A DNA stretch of 64,000 bases from an uncultured Clostridia bacterium (lineage in GTDB: Bacteria > Bacillota > Clostridia > Oscillospirales > Acutalibacteraceae): assembly GCA_937896885.1 (NCBI GenBank), contig CALBNX010000014.1:1-64000 (forward strand), written 5' to 3'. Positions 7,788 through 14,537 of this stretch are shown one piece after another (the first letter of the stretch is position 1; each line of letters starts with the position of its first letter). Position numbers and translations under genes: made by a program. The notes below the pieces were generated by a model. That model ran no database searches. It was not told the DNA's origin and saw only the letters and a list, made by a program, of their open reading frames with translations.

Positions 7788-10382
7788 ATGAAGAAAACTA
7801 CAAATAAAATTTTAAGTATTATTTTATCGGTGTTACTCTTACTTTCAGTAATGCCAATGACTGCTTTTGCGACTAGCTCTGTGGCATCTGTCAAAACAAC
7901 TGATGGTGAAGTTACTGACTACACCGAGTTAACAGAAGCATTTTATGCTGCTGCAAAAAGCAAAGCTTCAACAATTACATTGTTAAATGATGTTGATTTG
8001 AATGGAAATGGTATTGAAATTTCTGAATACACAGGCTTTACATCTGCTGATTTTACTCTTGAATTGAATGGTAAAACAATTTCAAGTAGTGTCCATAGCA
8101 GTGTTTTAAGCACAGGTGAAAATATCATCATCACAATCAAGGATAGTGTTGGTGCGGGTGGAATCACAAATACAATGGTTAATGGTACCGCAGTTTCCGC
8201 TATTCTTGCCATGGGTAATGTTACAATAGAAAATGGTATTTTTACCGCAGAAGATACAGCCGTTTGTGTTTATAGCGGAAATGCAACAATCAATGGTGGT
8301 ACATTCAATAGTGATATGTATGCAGTATCTGTCTATGGTGGTTTTTTAACTGTAAATGACGGTGAATTTAACGGTGATTCATGCGGATTGCTGTTCACTG
8401 AAGAAATAATGTTCTATAAAACACAAGGCAAAGGAATAGTTTCTGGCGGTACATTCAATGGTGGTATTTCAATAGTTCATTCTGGCGATTTCTATCTTTT
8501 AGACGCAATAACTAATGGCTATGGTGTATTTACTCAAGACGGAACAGAAATTATAATTACAGAAATGCAAAAATCTGTAAGTGGTAATATTACTATTAAA
8601 GAATCTGATAGTAAAAGAGAATATTCAGCGTGTTTAACAAGTGCTGACGGAGCAAAGCAGGAATTTGTTTCTTTTGATGAAGCTCATTCGGTTGCAATGA
8701 CAAAGCCGGGTTCGGTTTTGACTTTATATAAAGACATTGAGGTTGACAACACTGTTTACACACCAACAAAATTTGTAAAGCCTGATTTCACATTTGAATT
8801 GAATGGATATACAGTTTCAGGTAATTCAGACAGTTGTATTTTTGGATTAACAAAGAACGCAAAAATAACAATAAAAGATAGTGTCGGAACAGGCAAAATC
8901 ATAAACACTAACGAATCGTTTGGTTCAGTTTTCAGTAATAGTGGTACATTGATTATTGAAAGTGGTATGATTATCAGCACAGCAAAATCTGCTATTGTAA
9001 ATGATAATACAGTTATTGTATATGGTGGTTCAATAAGTGGTAAAGAATATGGTATTAAAAGTACAGGCAATATAACCGTTTACGATGGTGAAATTTCTGG
9101 TGGAAAGTTTGGCTTATATGCAAGCACAAAAACTGCTCCTGTTGCCACTCTTTATGGTGGAACATTTAATGGCGGTATTGACTTGAATCTTTTACCTGTT
9201 GGTTATACACTTGCAAATCTTCTTGCAGAAGGTCATTTCTATTATGATAGTGAAGATAACAATATTACTGATTTTGGCGATTTCCAAGGAATTAATGATA
9301 CTGTAATTGTTAAAAATAAATATCCAGTATCTGTTATTCAACCTGATGGCACAACTGAATACTTCCCTACTGTTGATGAAGGCATAGATAAAGCTAATAA
9401 AGATACGGATAGCATTTTAAAGCTTTTAAAAGATATTCTTTTGGATTCATCACTCATAATTGACGGTAAAACTACTCTTGACCTTAATGGTAAAACAATT
9501 GAGGTTAAAGATGCTGTTTCAATTCTTGTAGAAAATGGTGCAATACTCAGTGTTAAAGATACTCTTGATAATGGCACAATTTGCGGAGGCACAGTTTCAG
9601 TTGATGGAGGTGCTCTCAATTTTAACAATGGCACAATCACAAGTACAACAAACGGTATTACAAACTCTAGTGGTACTGTTAATGTTAACGGTGGTGAAAT
9701 CATCTCTGAAAATGGCTATGTTGACATTTTTGTTGAGGGAGAAAATACTACCAAAATCTATGGTGGCACTTTTAAGGATGGTTTCACAACATCAGGTGCA
9801 ACTGTAAATGATATTCTCGCAGATGGCTATGTCTTCTATAATGGCGAAGGCGCTGTTGAAATTAAAGATAATCAAAAAGTTGTTAGCGATAATGTTGTTG
9901 TTTATGAAAAAACAATCGTAACTGCTATGTCATCACAAATCAGATTCAATAGAAATAGTGATGGTTCGTATGCTGAAACATTTGATGTAAGAACAAGAGC
10001 AAAAATCAGCGATGCAGACTTCAAAAAATATATTGCAGACACAACTGAAGAAGCAAGAACTAAAATTACCAAAGTAGGTTTTGTTTATTCAAGAGCAACA
10101 ACGGAATTCAATATCGAAAGCGCAAAAACGGTTGCACAAGGTGGAACTGTTACTGGATTTGTAGATGCACCTATAAGCTTCATTCAAGACGCCGATGGTT
10201 ATTATATGTTTACTTGTATGGTAACAGGTGTAACAGAAGAAGATATTGATAATGGTCTTACAACTTATGCATATATCTGTGTTGAAGACACTTGGTATTT
10301 CTTCCCTGTCGAAACAACAGCAGAATTTAGTGATTTATATTGCAATTACTATCCTCTCGCTGCTGAAAAATACGGTTGGTAA
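7788..10382 (+). CDS. Secreted beta-helix (right-handed repeat) surface protein
   Basis: This 864-residue protein starts at ATG 7788 (GGGAGG ribosome binding site; an in-frame TTG two codons earlier is less likely). It has a clear signal peptide (MKKTTNKILSII...AFA). The body is three related modules, each opening with a phrase like the one around TLLNDVDLNGNGI, then parallel-beta-helix turns rich in GGTFNGG, NGGTINS and similar. The last ~160 residues, from about TAMSSQIRFNRNSDG, form a different beta-rich domain. Such proteins in gut Clostridia are surface or secreted proteins of unknown ligand; carbohydrate binding or cleavage is possible but no catalytic residues stand out. A 39-residue peptide gene follows. 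Confidence 0.8.
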   Translation: MKKTTNKILSIILSVLLLLSVMPMTAFATSSVASVKTTDGEVTDYTELTEAFYAAAKSKASTITLLNDVDLNGNGIEISEYTGFTSADFTLELNGKTISSSVHSSVLSTGENIIITIKDSVGAGGITNTMVNGTAVSAILAMGNVTIENGIFTAEDTAVCVYSGNATINGGTFNSDMYAVSVYGGFLTVNDGEFNGDSCGLLFTEEIMFYKTQGKGIVSGGTFNGGISIVHSGDFYLLDAITNGYGVFTQDGTEIIITEMQKSVSGNITIKESDSKREYSACLTSADGAKQEFVSFDEAHSVAMTKPGSVLTLYKDIEVDNTVYTPTKFVKPDFTFELNGYTVSGNSDSCIFGLTKNAKITIKDSVGTGKIINTNESFGSVFSNSGTLIIESGMIISTAKSAIVNDNTVIVYGGSISGKEYGIKSTGNITVYDGEISGGKFGLYASTKTAPVATLYGGTFNGGIDLNLLPVGYTLANLLAEGHFYYDSEDNNITDFGDFQGINDTVIVKNKYPVSVIQPDGTTEYFPTVDEGIDKANKDTDSILKLLKDILLDSSLIIDGKTTLDLNGKTIEVKDAVSILVENGAILSVKDTLDNGTICGGTVSVDGGALNFNNGTITSTTNGITNSSGTVNVNGGEIISENGYVDIFVEGENTTKIYGGTFKDGFTTSGATVNDILADGYVFYNGEGAVEIKDNQKVVSDNVVVYEKTIVTAMSSQIRFNRNSDGSYAETFDVRTRAKISDADFKKYIADTTEEARTKITKVGFVYSRATTEFNIESAKTVAQGGTVTGFVDAPISFIQDADGYYMFTCMVTGVTEEDIDNGLTTYAYICVEDTWYFFPVETTAEFSDLYCNYYPLAAEKYGW

Positions 10383-10436
10383 ATCAATTTAGGTTATTAT
10401 ATAGTGAGTTTTGTTAAAAATCTTGCTGTTATAATA

Positions 10437-10503
10437 AAAAGTCACTCTGGACGGTACAAAAACATACAATTACACCATCTTTTTCGTTCAGAGTGGCGAC
10501 TTT
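10437..10503 (+). promoter_or_regulatory. Long imperfect hairpin before the small peptide gene
   Basis: AAGTC-ACTCTGgAC pairs with GTtCAGAGTggcGACTT around a ~33-nt loop. It ends 16 bp before the peptide ATG. It may be an attenuator, an mRNA-stabilising stem or a processing site. No T-run follows, so it is not a simple terminator. Confidence 0.5.
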
Positions 10504-10519
10504 AAAGAAAGGCAATATT

Positions 10520-10639
10520 ATGAAGAAATATACACCACCTGATTTCGATATAACTATTTTTAAAATTGAAGATATTATCACTGCATCGTCACCTACCTTT
10601 GGAGACCAAGACCCCAATGGAGATGACTGGTGGGGATAA
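10520..10639 (+). CDS. Small acidic peptide (39 aa) ending in DDWWG
   Basis: ATG at 10520 follows GAAAGG at a 7-base spacing, and a terminator lies 34 bp after the TAA. The peptide starts MKKYTPPDFDITIFKIED and ends GDQDPNGDDWWG. The layout, Lys-rich start, Pro, then KIEDIITASS and a Gly/Asp/Trp tail, resembles short MKKYxxP peptides that I recall near surface-protein genes in gut Firmicutes; their role is unknown. Flanking regulatory structures and clean gene architecture argue it is real. It might be a signal, a modified peptide precursor or a partner of the upstream beta-helix protein. No modification enzyme is adjacent. Confidence 0.7.
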   Translation: MKKYTPPDFDITIFKIEDIITASSPTFGDQDPNGDDWWG

Positions 10640-10672
10640 AATAACAATTAAAATTCAACAAAAAAAGCATGA

Positions 10673-10703
10673 AGCACCGATAAAATATTATCGGTGCTAA
10701 AAA
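10673..10703 (+). terminator. Hairpin terminator after the small peptide gene
   Basis: AGCACCGATA pairs with TATCGGTGCT. The following T-run is weak (AAAAATTAC), so termination may be inefficient. Confidence 0.55.
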
Positions 10704-10716
10704 TTACATACTTTTA

Positions 10717-10748
10717 TTGTCACAAAAAGTCAAATTATTTCGATTTAT
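10717..10748 (+). promoter_or_regulatory. Conserved promoter-like motif, copy 2
   Basis: TTGTCACAAA-N14-CGATTTAT. It lies outside, and reads into, the segment bounded by the inverted 22-bp sites at 10852 and 12640, so it would drive whichever end of that segment faces it. Confidence 0.65.
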
Positions 10749-10788
10749 ATATAAAAGGGATACTTATAAGTATATGTATTCAAAATTC

Positions 10789-10825
10789 TTTCAAATGGAA
10801 ATAGTAACCTTGTTTCTATTTGAAA
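10789..10825 (+). promoter_or_regulatory. Leader hairpin upstream of the GNAT-like gene
   Basis: TTTCAAATgGAAA pairs with TTTCtATTTGAAA (13 positions, one G-T wobble, 11-nt loop) in the long untranslated leader. Confidence 0.5.
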
Positions 10826-10851
10826 AAGTTTTGAAAAATAAAACAAACAAC

Positions 10852-10876
10852 TTACAATAACCTCTTATTATTGTAA
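10852..10876 (+). repeat. Palindromic site, left copy (candidate recombination site)
   Basis: TTACAATAA, spacer CCTCTTA, TTATTGTAA. The first 22 bases recur, inverted, at 12619-12640. The same arms with another 7-bp spacer are at 13470-13496. Nine-bp inverted arms around 7 bp look like a tyrosine-recombinase core site, but a regulator operator is possible. Confidence 0.55.
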
Positions 10877-10905
10877 ATAATATTAAATCGTGTGGGAGAT
10901 AACTT

Positions 10906-11904
10906 ATGACAGAAAGTTTAAAGTACGCCTTTTCTATAAAGCGAGTAAAAAAGACTAACGATATTGATTATATAAATGCAATTAAGATATACAATGAAAA
11001 TATTCCTTTTGATATTAGAACAGATTCTAATGAAATCACATCTTGGTTAAATGAAGATTTAAACAAATCTCCGTTTGTACCATATTGTTTTATACTTTAT
11101 TTTAATAATGAAGTAGTTGGCTTTGCTATGGAAACGTATATAAAGCGAACTAAAATTATGGTTGGAGAATATATAACTTTACAAAACGAATTTCATTCAG
11201 AAACTGTTTTATTTACATTTTTAGATTTAATGCATAATTATTATCGAATAAATAATATCGATATTTCTTATTTTGTTGATGAAATAAGTAATAAAAATTC
11301 AGGTAATAGTGTCGATAAAGAAAGTAAACTTTTTAAAAAAATGCTATGTGTTCAAGGCTTTGGAGAAATTGATGCACCATATACAACATTGCCTTTGGGC
11401 TTAAATAATTTTGAAAGTTCCTTTGATGCAAAGATTTTTATTAAATCTAATGATGAACTTAAACTTATTTCAAAAGAAACATATCTTTCTATTGTTGAAT
11501 CTATTTACTATGATTACTTTATTGTTTGGTATAAGGATATGTTTACTGAGAGAGAAAAAACAAAATACAAACAGAAAGTTGATTGTTTTTTCAAAAGCAT
11601 ATCAGACGATTTAATTAAAGAATCTGAATTAGAGATAAAATTTGTCGATTGTCCTGTTTTAAAGGAAAGTCAAGATTCATACAAGACAATAAACATCCCA
11701 AATCGCAAACAATCAAACATATTAAAATGGCTTTTTATAATATTAGTATTGATTGTACTTCCACCTATAATAGCTTTAATTTATACAAGCATATTAAACT
11801 TTCTACATATTGAAACAAATACAGTTAGTTCTTTATTAGGAGAAAGTTTAAGTGGTTTATTAACTTTTATTTCAGCATATGTAATATATAAAAAGGCTCT
11901 ATAA
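10906..11904 (+). CDS. GNAT-like domain with C-terminal membrane hairpin
   Basis: A 332-residue protein; ATG follows GGGAGAT. Residues ~1-130 have the pattern of an N-acetyltransferase fold (FILYFNNEVVGFAMETYI followed by a second beta strand). About 130-255 is a helical linker, and two hydrophobic segments lie at ~270-293 (LKWLFIILVLIVLPPIIALIY) and ~305-325. The acetyl-CoA loop (Q/RxxGxG/A) is not obvious, so catalysis is uncertain. A soluble domain plus C-terminal membrane hairpin is common in defence effectors. It converges tail-to-tail (6-bp overlap) with a methyltransferase gene, and both are preceded by the same 22-bp palindrome. Confidence 0.6.
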   Translation: MTESLKYAFSIKRVKKTNDIDYINAIKIYNENIPFDIRTDSNEITSWLNEDLNKSPFVPYCFILYFNNEVVGFAMETYIKRTKIMVGEYITLQNEFHSETVLFTFLDLMHNYYRINNIDISYFVDEISNKNSGNSVDKESKLFKKMLCVQGFGEIDAPYTTLPLGLNNFESSFDAKIFIKSNDELKLISKETYLSIVESIYYDYFIVWYKDMFTEREKTKYKQKVDCFFKSISDDLIKESELEIKFVDCPVLKESQDSYKTINIPNRKQSNILKWLFIILVLIVLPPIIALIYTSILNFLHIETNTVSSLLGESLSGLLTFISAYVIYKKAL

Positions 11905-12603
11905 TTTTTTTAATGCAACTATTATATTTCCTGAATATTTTTTTAGAGTAGGGATATAGTTAGCAAGTTTATCTAACTTTGAAAACTTTATTGCTATGTT
12001 ATCATTTTTAGCGAATAAACCATCAAAAATATGAAATCCACTCACATTGATAATTTCTATATTAAAACTATTTATAATTGATAAGATATATTGATAAGAG
12101 TATATCCACTGTCTATGTTCTTTTCCCAAATAAGGGGTTTTAATAACTGCCGTGTCCTTTTTGAAGTTTTTACTAAATAGGTATTCAAAACCATTACTAT
12201 TTTCAAATTCAATTATAATTAATCCATTACTTTTTACTACTCTGATAAGTTCGGAAATAGATAATATCGCATCCGTGTAATTTATAACACTTCCGACACA
12301 TATTGCACCGTCAAAAGTATTATCAGCAAATGGGATTTTTTCAATACTCGCTACTGTATATTCATCACAATGACATATTTTATTTTCTGCTATATCAATA
12401 TGATGCATTCGGCAATCTATATCGTATGTATTTCCTGCAGAACCAGCATTTAATATGTAATTATTTTTATGCAATGGTATTAATAATTTTTTTAAATATG
12501 CTGAAATATAAGAATAAGAGTATTTATACCAAGGTGAGTTTGACCAAACATTATTAGCATCCTCATAAAATTTCTTTATTTCATCTATATTAAAATCACT
12601 CAT
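11899..12603 (-). CDS. SAM-dependent class I methyltransferase
   Basis: This 234-residue protein starts at ATG 12603 after AAAGGA; a TTG six codons upstream is less likely. Motif I is present in altered form (ILNAGSAGNTYDID). The second beta strand ends HIDIAE, the motif around IPFADNTFDGAICVGS is the typical region after the SAM site, and a post-IV hydrophobic strand (GLIIIEFEN) follows. This is the Methyltransf_11-like layout of small-molecule methylases. The substrate is unknown. The gene converges on the GNAT-like gene and carries the inverted palindrome directly 5' of its ribosome binding site. No promoter matching the conserved motif is upstream of it in this orientation. Confidence 0.75.
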   Translation of the reverse strand: MSDFNIDEIKKFYEDANNVWSNSPWYKYSYSYISAYLKKLLIPLHKNNYILNAGSAGNTYDIDCRMHHIDIAENKICHCDEYTVASIEKIPFADNTFDGAICVGSVINYTDAILSISELIRVVKSNGLIIIEFENSNGFEYLFSKNFKKDTAVIKTPYLGKEHRQWIYSYQYILSIINSFNIEIINVSGFHIFDGLFAKNDNIAIKFSKLDKLANYIPTLKKYSGNIIVALKKL

Positions 12604-12618
12604 TTTATTGTTTCCTTT

Positions 12619-12640
12619 CAATAATAAGAGGTTATTGTAA
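12619..12640 (-). repeat. Palindromic site, right copy, inverted
   Basis: The reverse complement of these 22 bases equals 10852-10873 exactly, including the 7-bp spacer CCTCTTA. The distal arm is TTATTGAAA (one change). The AAAGGA ribosome binding site of the methyltransferase begins within this arm. Confidence 0.55.
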
Positions 12641-12672
12641 ATTGGTTGCTATAAAAAACATCATAATAGAAA

Positions 12673-12699
12673 AAGTCATCCCCTAACTTGAGATGACTT
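12673..12699. terminator. Hairpin between divergent genes
   Basis: AAGTCATC pairs with GATGACTT around an 11-nt loop. No T-run on the plus strand; TTTTTC follows on the minus strand. The transcript it would end is not evident. Confidence 0.35.
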
Positions 12700-12742
12700 C
12701 AAATAAACATAATTATTAAATAAATATAAGGAATGTATCATT

Positions 12743-13444
12743 ATGGAGTTATTGTTATATAGAAGTTATTTAAAATATTTGAAAGAGAATAAAATACCCG
12801 TATCTGAAGCTCTTAAAAGAATACCAAAACTTATGATAGTGCTTTTAGTAGCTCTAATACTATCTGCAATAAGCGCAGTAGTTGTCCTCTATATAGAGCA
12901 AATTAGACAATACTTTTTTGTACCATTAGGAGTAGAAGCTATTGTTTCACTGATAGTCTTTTCATATGCACAGCATTACGAAATTAAGAATAGTGATAAA
13001 GATATAAAAGCACACAAAAAATATTGTGAAGCATTATACATATGGTTGGAAAAATCTTTGATTTCTGTTGAGTCAAAAGATATAGTTGAATTAAAATCTC
13101 GAATGGATAGTCGATTGGAAAAATATGCAGAAACACAGCAAAGAACAACTGATATTATAATGCGTTTTATTCAAACACTAATTATACCCGTTATTTTAAC
13201 TGTATTAACGGTTATATTGAATAATCAAATCGATATTAATGTGATTTTAGCATATGGCTTTGTCGCTATAATGCTTTTATGTTTCTTCATTGTAACTTTA
13301 TTCGGCTTTGTTTCTTTCATTAATTTAATTAGAAAAAACGAGTACGAAAAAATGAATAGCTTTTCTAAAGACTTACAAAGCATATTGGACACACAATTTG
13401 AAGATGGCATATTTGCCAAAATAGATGTAAAAGAACAAAAATAA
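12743..13444 (+). CDS. Four-TM membrane protein with cytosolic helical domain
   Basis: A 233-residue protein; ATG follows AAGGAAT. Hydrophobic segments are near residues 30-52 (LMIVLLVALILSAISAVVV), 58-75, 145-165 and 170-195. Between the two pairs is a charged, helix-prone stretch (~75-140) carrying the probable cytosolic domain. This two-plus-two layout resembles SLATT-type membrane effectors seen near nucleotide-signalling and defence genes, but I cannot assign it to a SLATT subfamily. It sits between palindromic sites at 12619 and 13470, directly before the recombinase gene, so it may be cargo of the same unit. Confidence 0.6.
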   Translation: MELLLYRSYLKYLKENKIPVSEALKRIPKLMIVLLVALILSAISAVVVLYIEQIRQYFFVPLGVEAIVSLIVFSYAQHYEIKNSDKDIKAHKKYCEALYIWLEKSLISVESKDIVELKSRMDSRLEKYAETQQRTTDIIMRFIQTLIIPVILTVLTVILNNQIDINVILAYGFVAIMLLCFFIVTLFGFVSFINLIRKNEYEKMNSFSKDLQSILDTQFEDGIFAKIDVKEQK

Positions 13445-13469
13445 TTTTAATTATAAAAATATTCAAAAA

Positions 13470-13496
13470 CTTACAATAATCAATAGTTATTGTAAG
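13470..13496 (+). repeat. Palindromic site, third copy
   Basis: CTTACAATAA, spacer TCAATAG, TTATTGTAAG. Arms are identical to the 10852 site, with a different 7-bp spacer. It lies 25 bp after the membrane gene and 70 bp before the recombinase start. Confidence 0.55.
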
Positions 13497-13511
13497 AAAG
13501 CTAACAAAAAT

Positions 13512-13556
13512 CCTCATAATTTGATAAAATAGGTCGTATCTTATCAAAATATGAGG
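13512..13556 (+). promoter_or_regulatory. Large inverted repeat over the recombinase leader
   Basis: CCTCATAATTTGATAA is inverted as TTATCAAAATATGAGG (15 of 16 pair) around 13 bp. The right arm overlaps the GAGGTG ribosome binding site. It could be an operator, a recombination site or an mRNA hairpin that hides the start. Bases 13537-13551 are the perfect complement of the loop of the small RNA at 6727-6741. Confidence 0.55.
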
Positions 13557-13565
13557 TGTTTTTAT

Positions 13566-14474
13566 ATGGAGAACTTGAATTTATATGCAGAAGAGTGCAT
13601 TTCTGTTATGAAATCTACAAAAAACATATCGGATTATAGTAGTTTGGCATACAGTTCTGATTTGAATGATTTTATTGAATTTTGTGGTGGTGAGATTGAC
13701 AACAATATTTTAGTCAAATATGTATCTTATCTATCACAGGACAGACATCTGTGTGATACTACGATTAGCCGTAAATTGATAACGTTAAAAATGTTTTTTG
13801 AGTATCTATACAGTAAAAATCTCATAGAACAAAACTATTATCAGAACTGTCATTTCAAATTTCGTAAGGAGCGAAAATTACCTAAAACTCTATCTAAAAC
13901 AGAAACAGCCGAGCTTCTTAAAACTGCAACAGCAGAAAGAAACTCGGCTAAAAGTAATCCTGAAGTATTGCGAACGTCAAGGAATTTGGCACTTATCGAT
14001 GTGCTTATAAGTACCGGCATAAGAATTGGTGAAGCATCAGCGATTTCATTGGATGATATTATTGAATCTGAAAAGACTTTGCTTATTCATGGAAAAGGTC
14101 GTAAACAACGATTGATATACATTTCTTGTGATGAGACATGGAACAACCTTAACAAATGGTTGAATATCAGAAAGGAAATGGATATCCCTACTGATAAACT
14201 TTTTGTCAATCGTAGTGGTAATCAACTTGGCATTCATGGTATCGAATACATATACAAGCGAATTAAAGAAAACGCTGGCATCAATCCATCTTCTACCCCT
14301 CACTATTTGCGACACACCTTCGCAACAAACCTATTATCAAACGGTGCAGATTTGCGTTCAGTACAAGAGTTGTTGGGTCATAGCAGTGTTGCAATTACAG
14401 AAATCTATACCGAAATCACAACACAGAGAAAAAAGGAAGTATTAGATAAATATAACTTTAGGAATAGCTTATAG
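13566..14474 (+). CDS. Tyrosine recombinase (XerC/D-like)
   Basis: This 302-residue protein starts at ATG 13566, 8 bases after GAGGTG; an upstream ATG at 13551 lies inside the ribosome binding region. It has an N-terminal SAM-like core-binding domain (~1-95) and a catalytic domain with the family residues: Arg in TGIRIGEAS, Lys in GKGRKQR, His-x-x-Arg in HYLRHTFAT, His in LLGHSS and Tyr in EIYTEI. Length is normal for Xer-like enzymes. It is far from the tRNA-Arg remnant at 60.1 kb and lies next to three 7-bp-spacer palindromes, so it may act on those rather than as an island integrase. Its leader is a possible target of the small RNA. Confidence 0.9.
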   Translation: MENLNLYAEECISVMKSTKNISDYSSLAYSSDLNDFIEFCGGEIDNNILVKYVSYLSQDRHLCDTTISRKLITLKMFFEYLYSKNLIEQNYYQNCHFKFRKERKLPKTLSKTETAELLKTATAERNSAKSNPEVLRTSRNLALIDVLISTGIRIGEASAISLDDIIESEKTLLIHGKGRKQRLIYISCDETWNNLNKWLNIRKEMDIPTDKLFVNRSGNQLGIHGIEYIYKRIKENAGINPSSTPHYLRHTFATNLLSNGADLRSVQELLGHSSVAITEIYTEITTQRKKEVLDKYNFRNSL

Positions 14475-14537
14475 CAATAGTAAAAAATATTAAGTTCATT
14501 ACTATTGATTTAATAAAGGGATAATAAACCATGTATA

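Noticed and set aside
10429..10647. Minus-strand 72-residue frame over the small peptide gene
   Set aside because: The plus-strand peptide has a ribosome binding site, leader stem and terminator; the minus frame has none.
13470..13496. dif site of the chromosome
   Set aside because: The arms only loosely resemble XerC/D boxes, the spacer is 7 not 6 bp, and a similar site occurs more than once within 3 kb.
13566..14474. Integrase of the tRNA-Arg island
   Set aside because: It lies 46 kb from the tRNA scar, no att-like sequence is next to it, and it neighbours three palindromic sites; it could still be the integrase but the sequence does not favour it.
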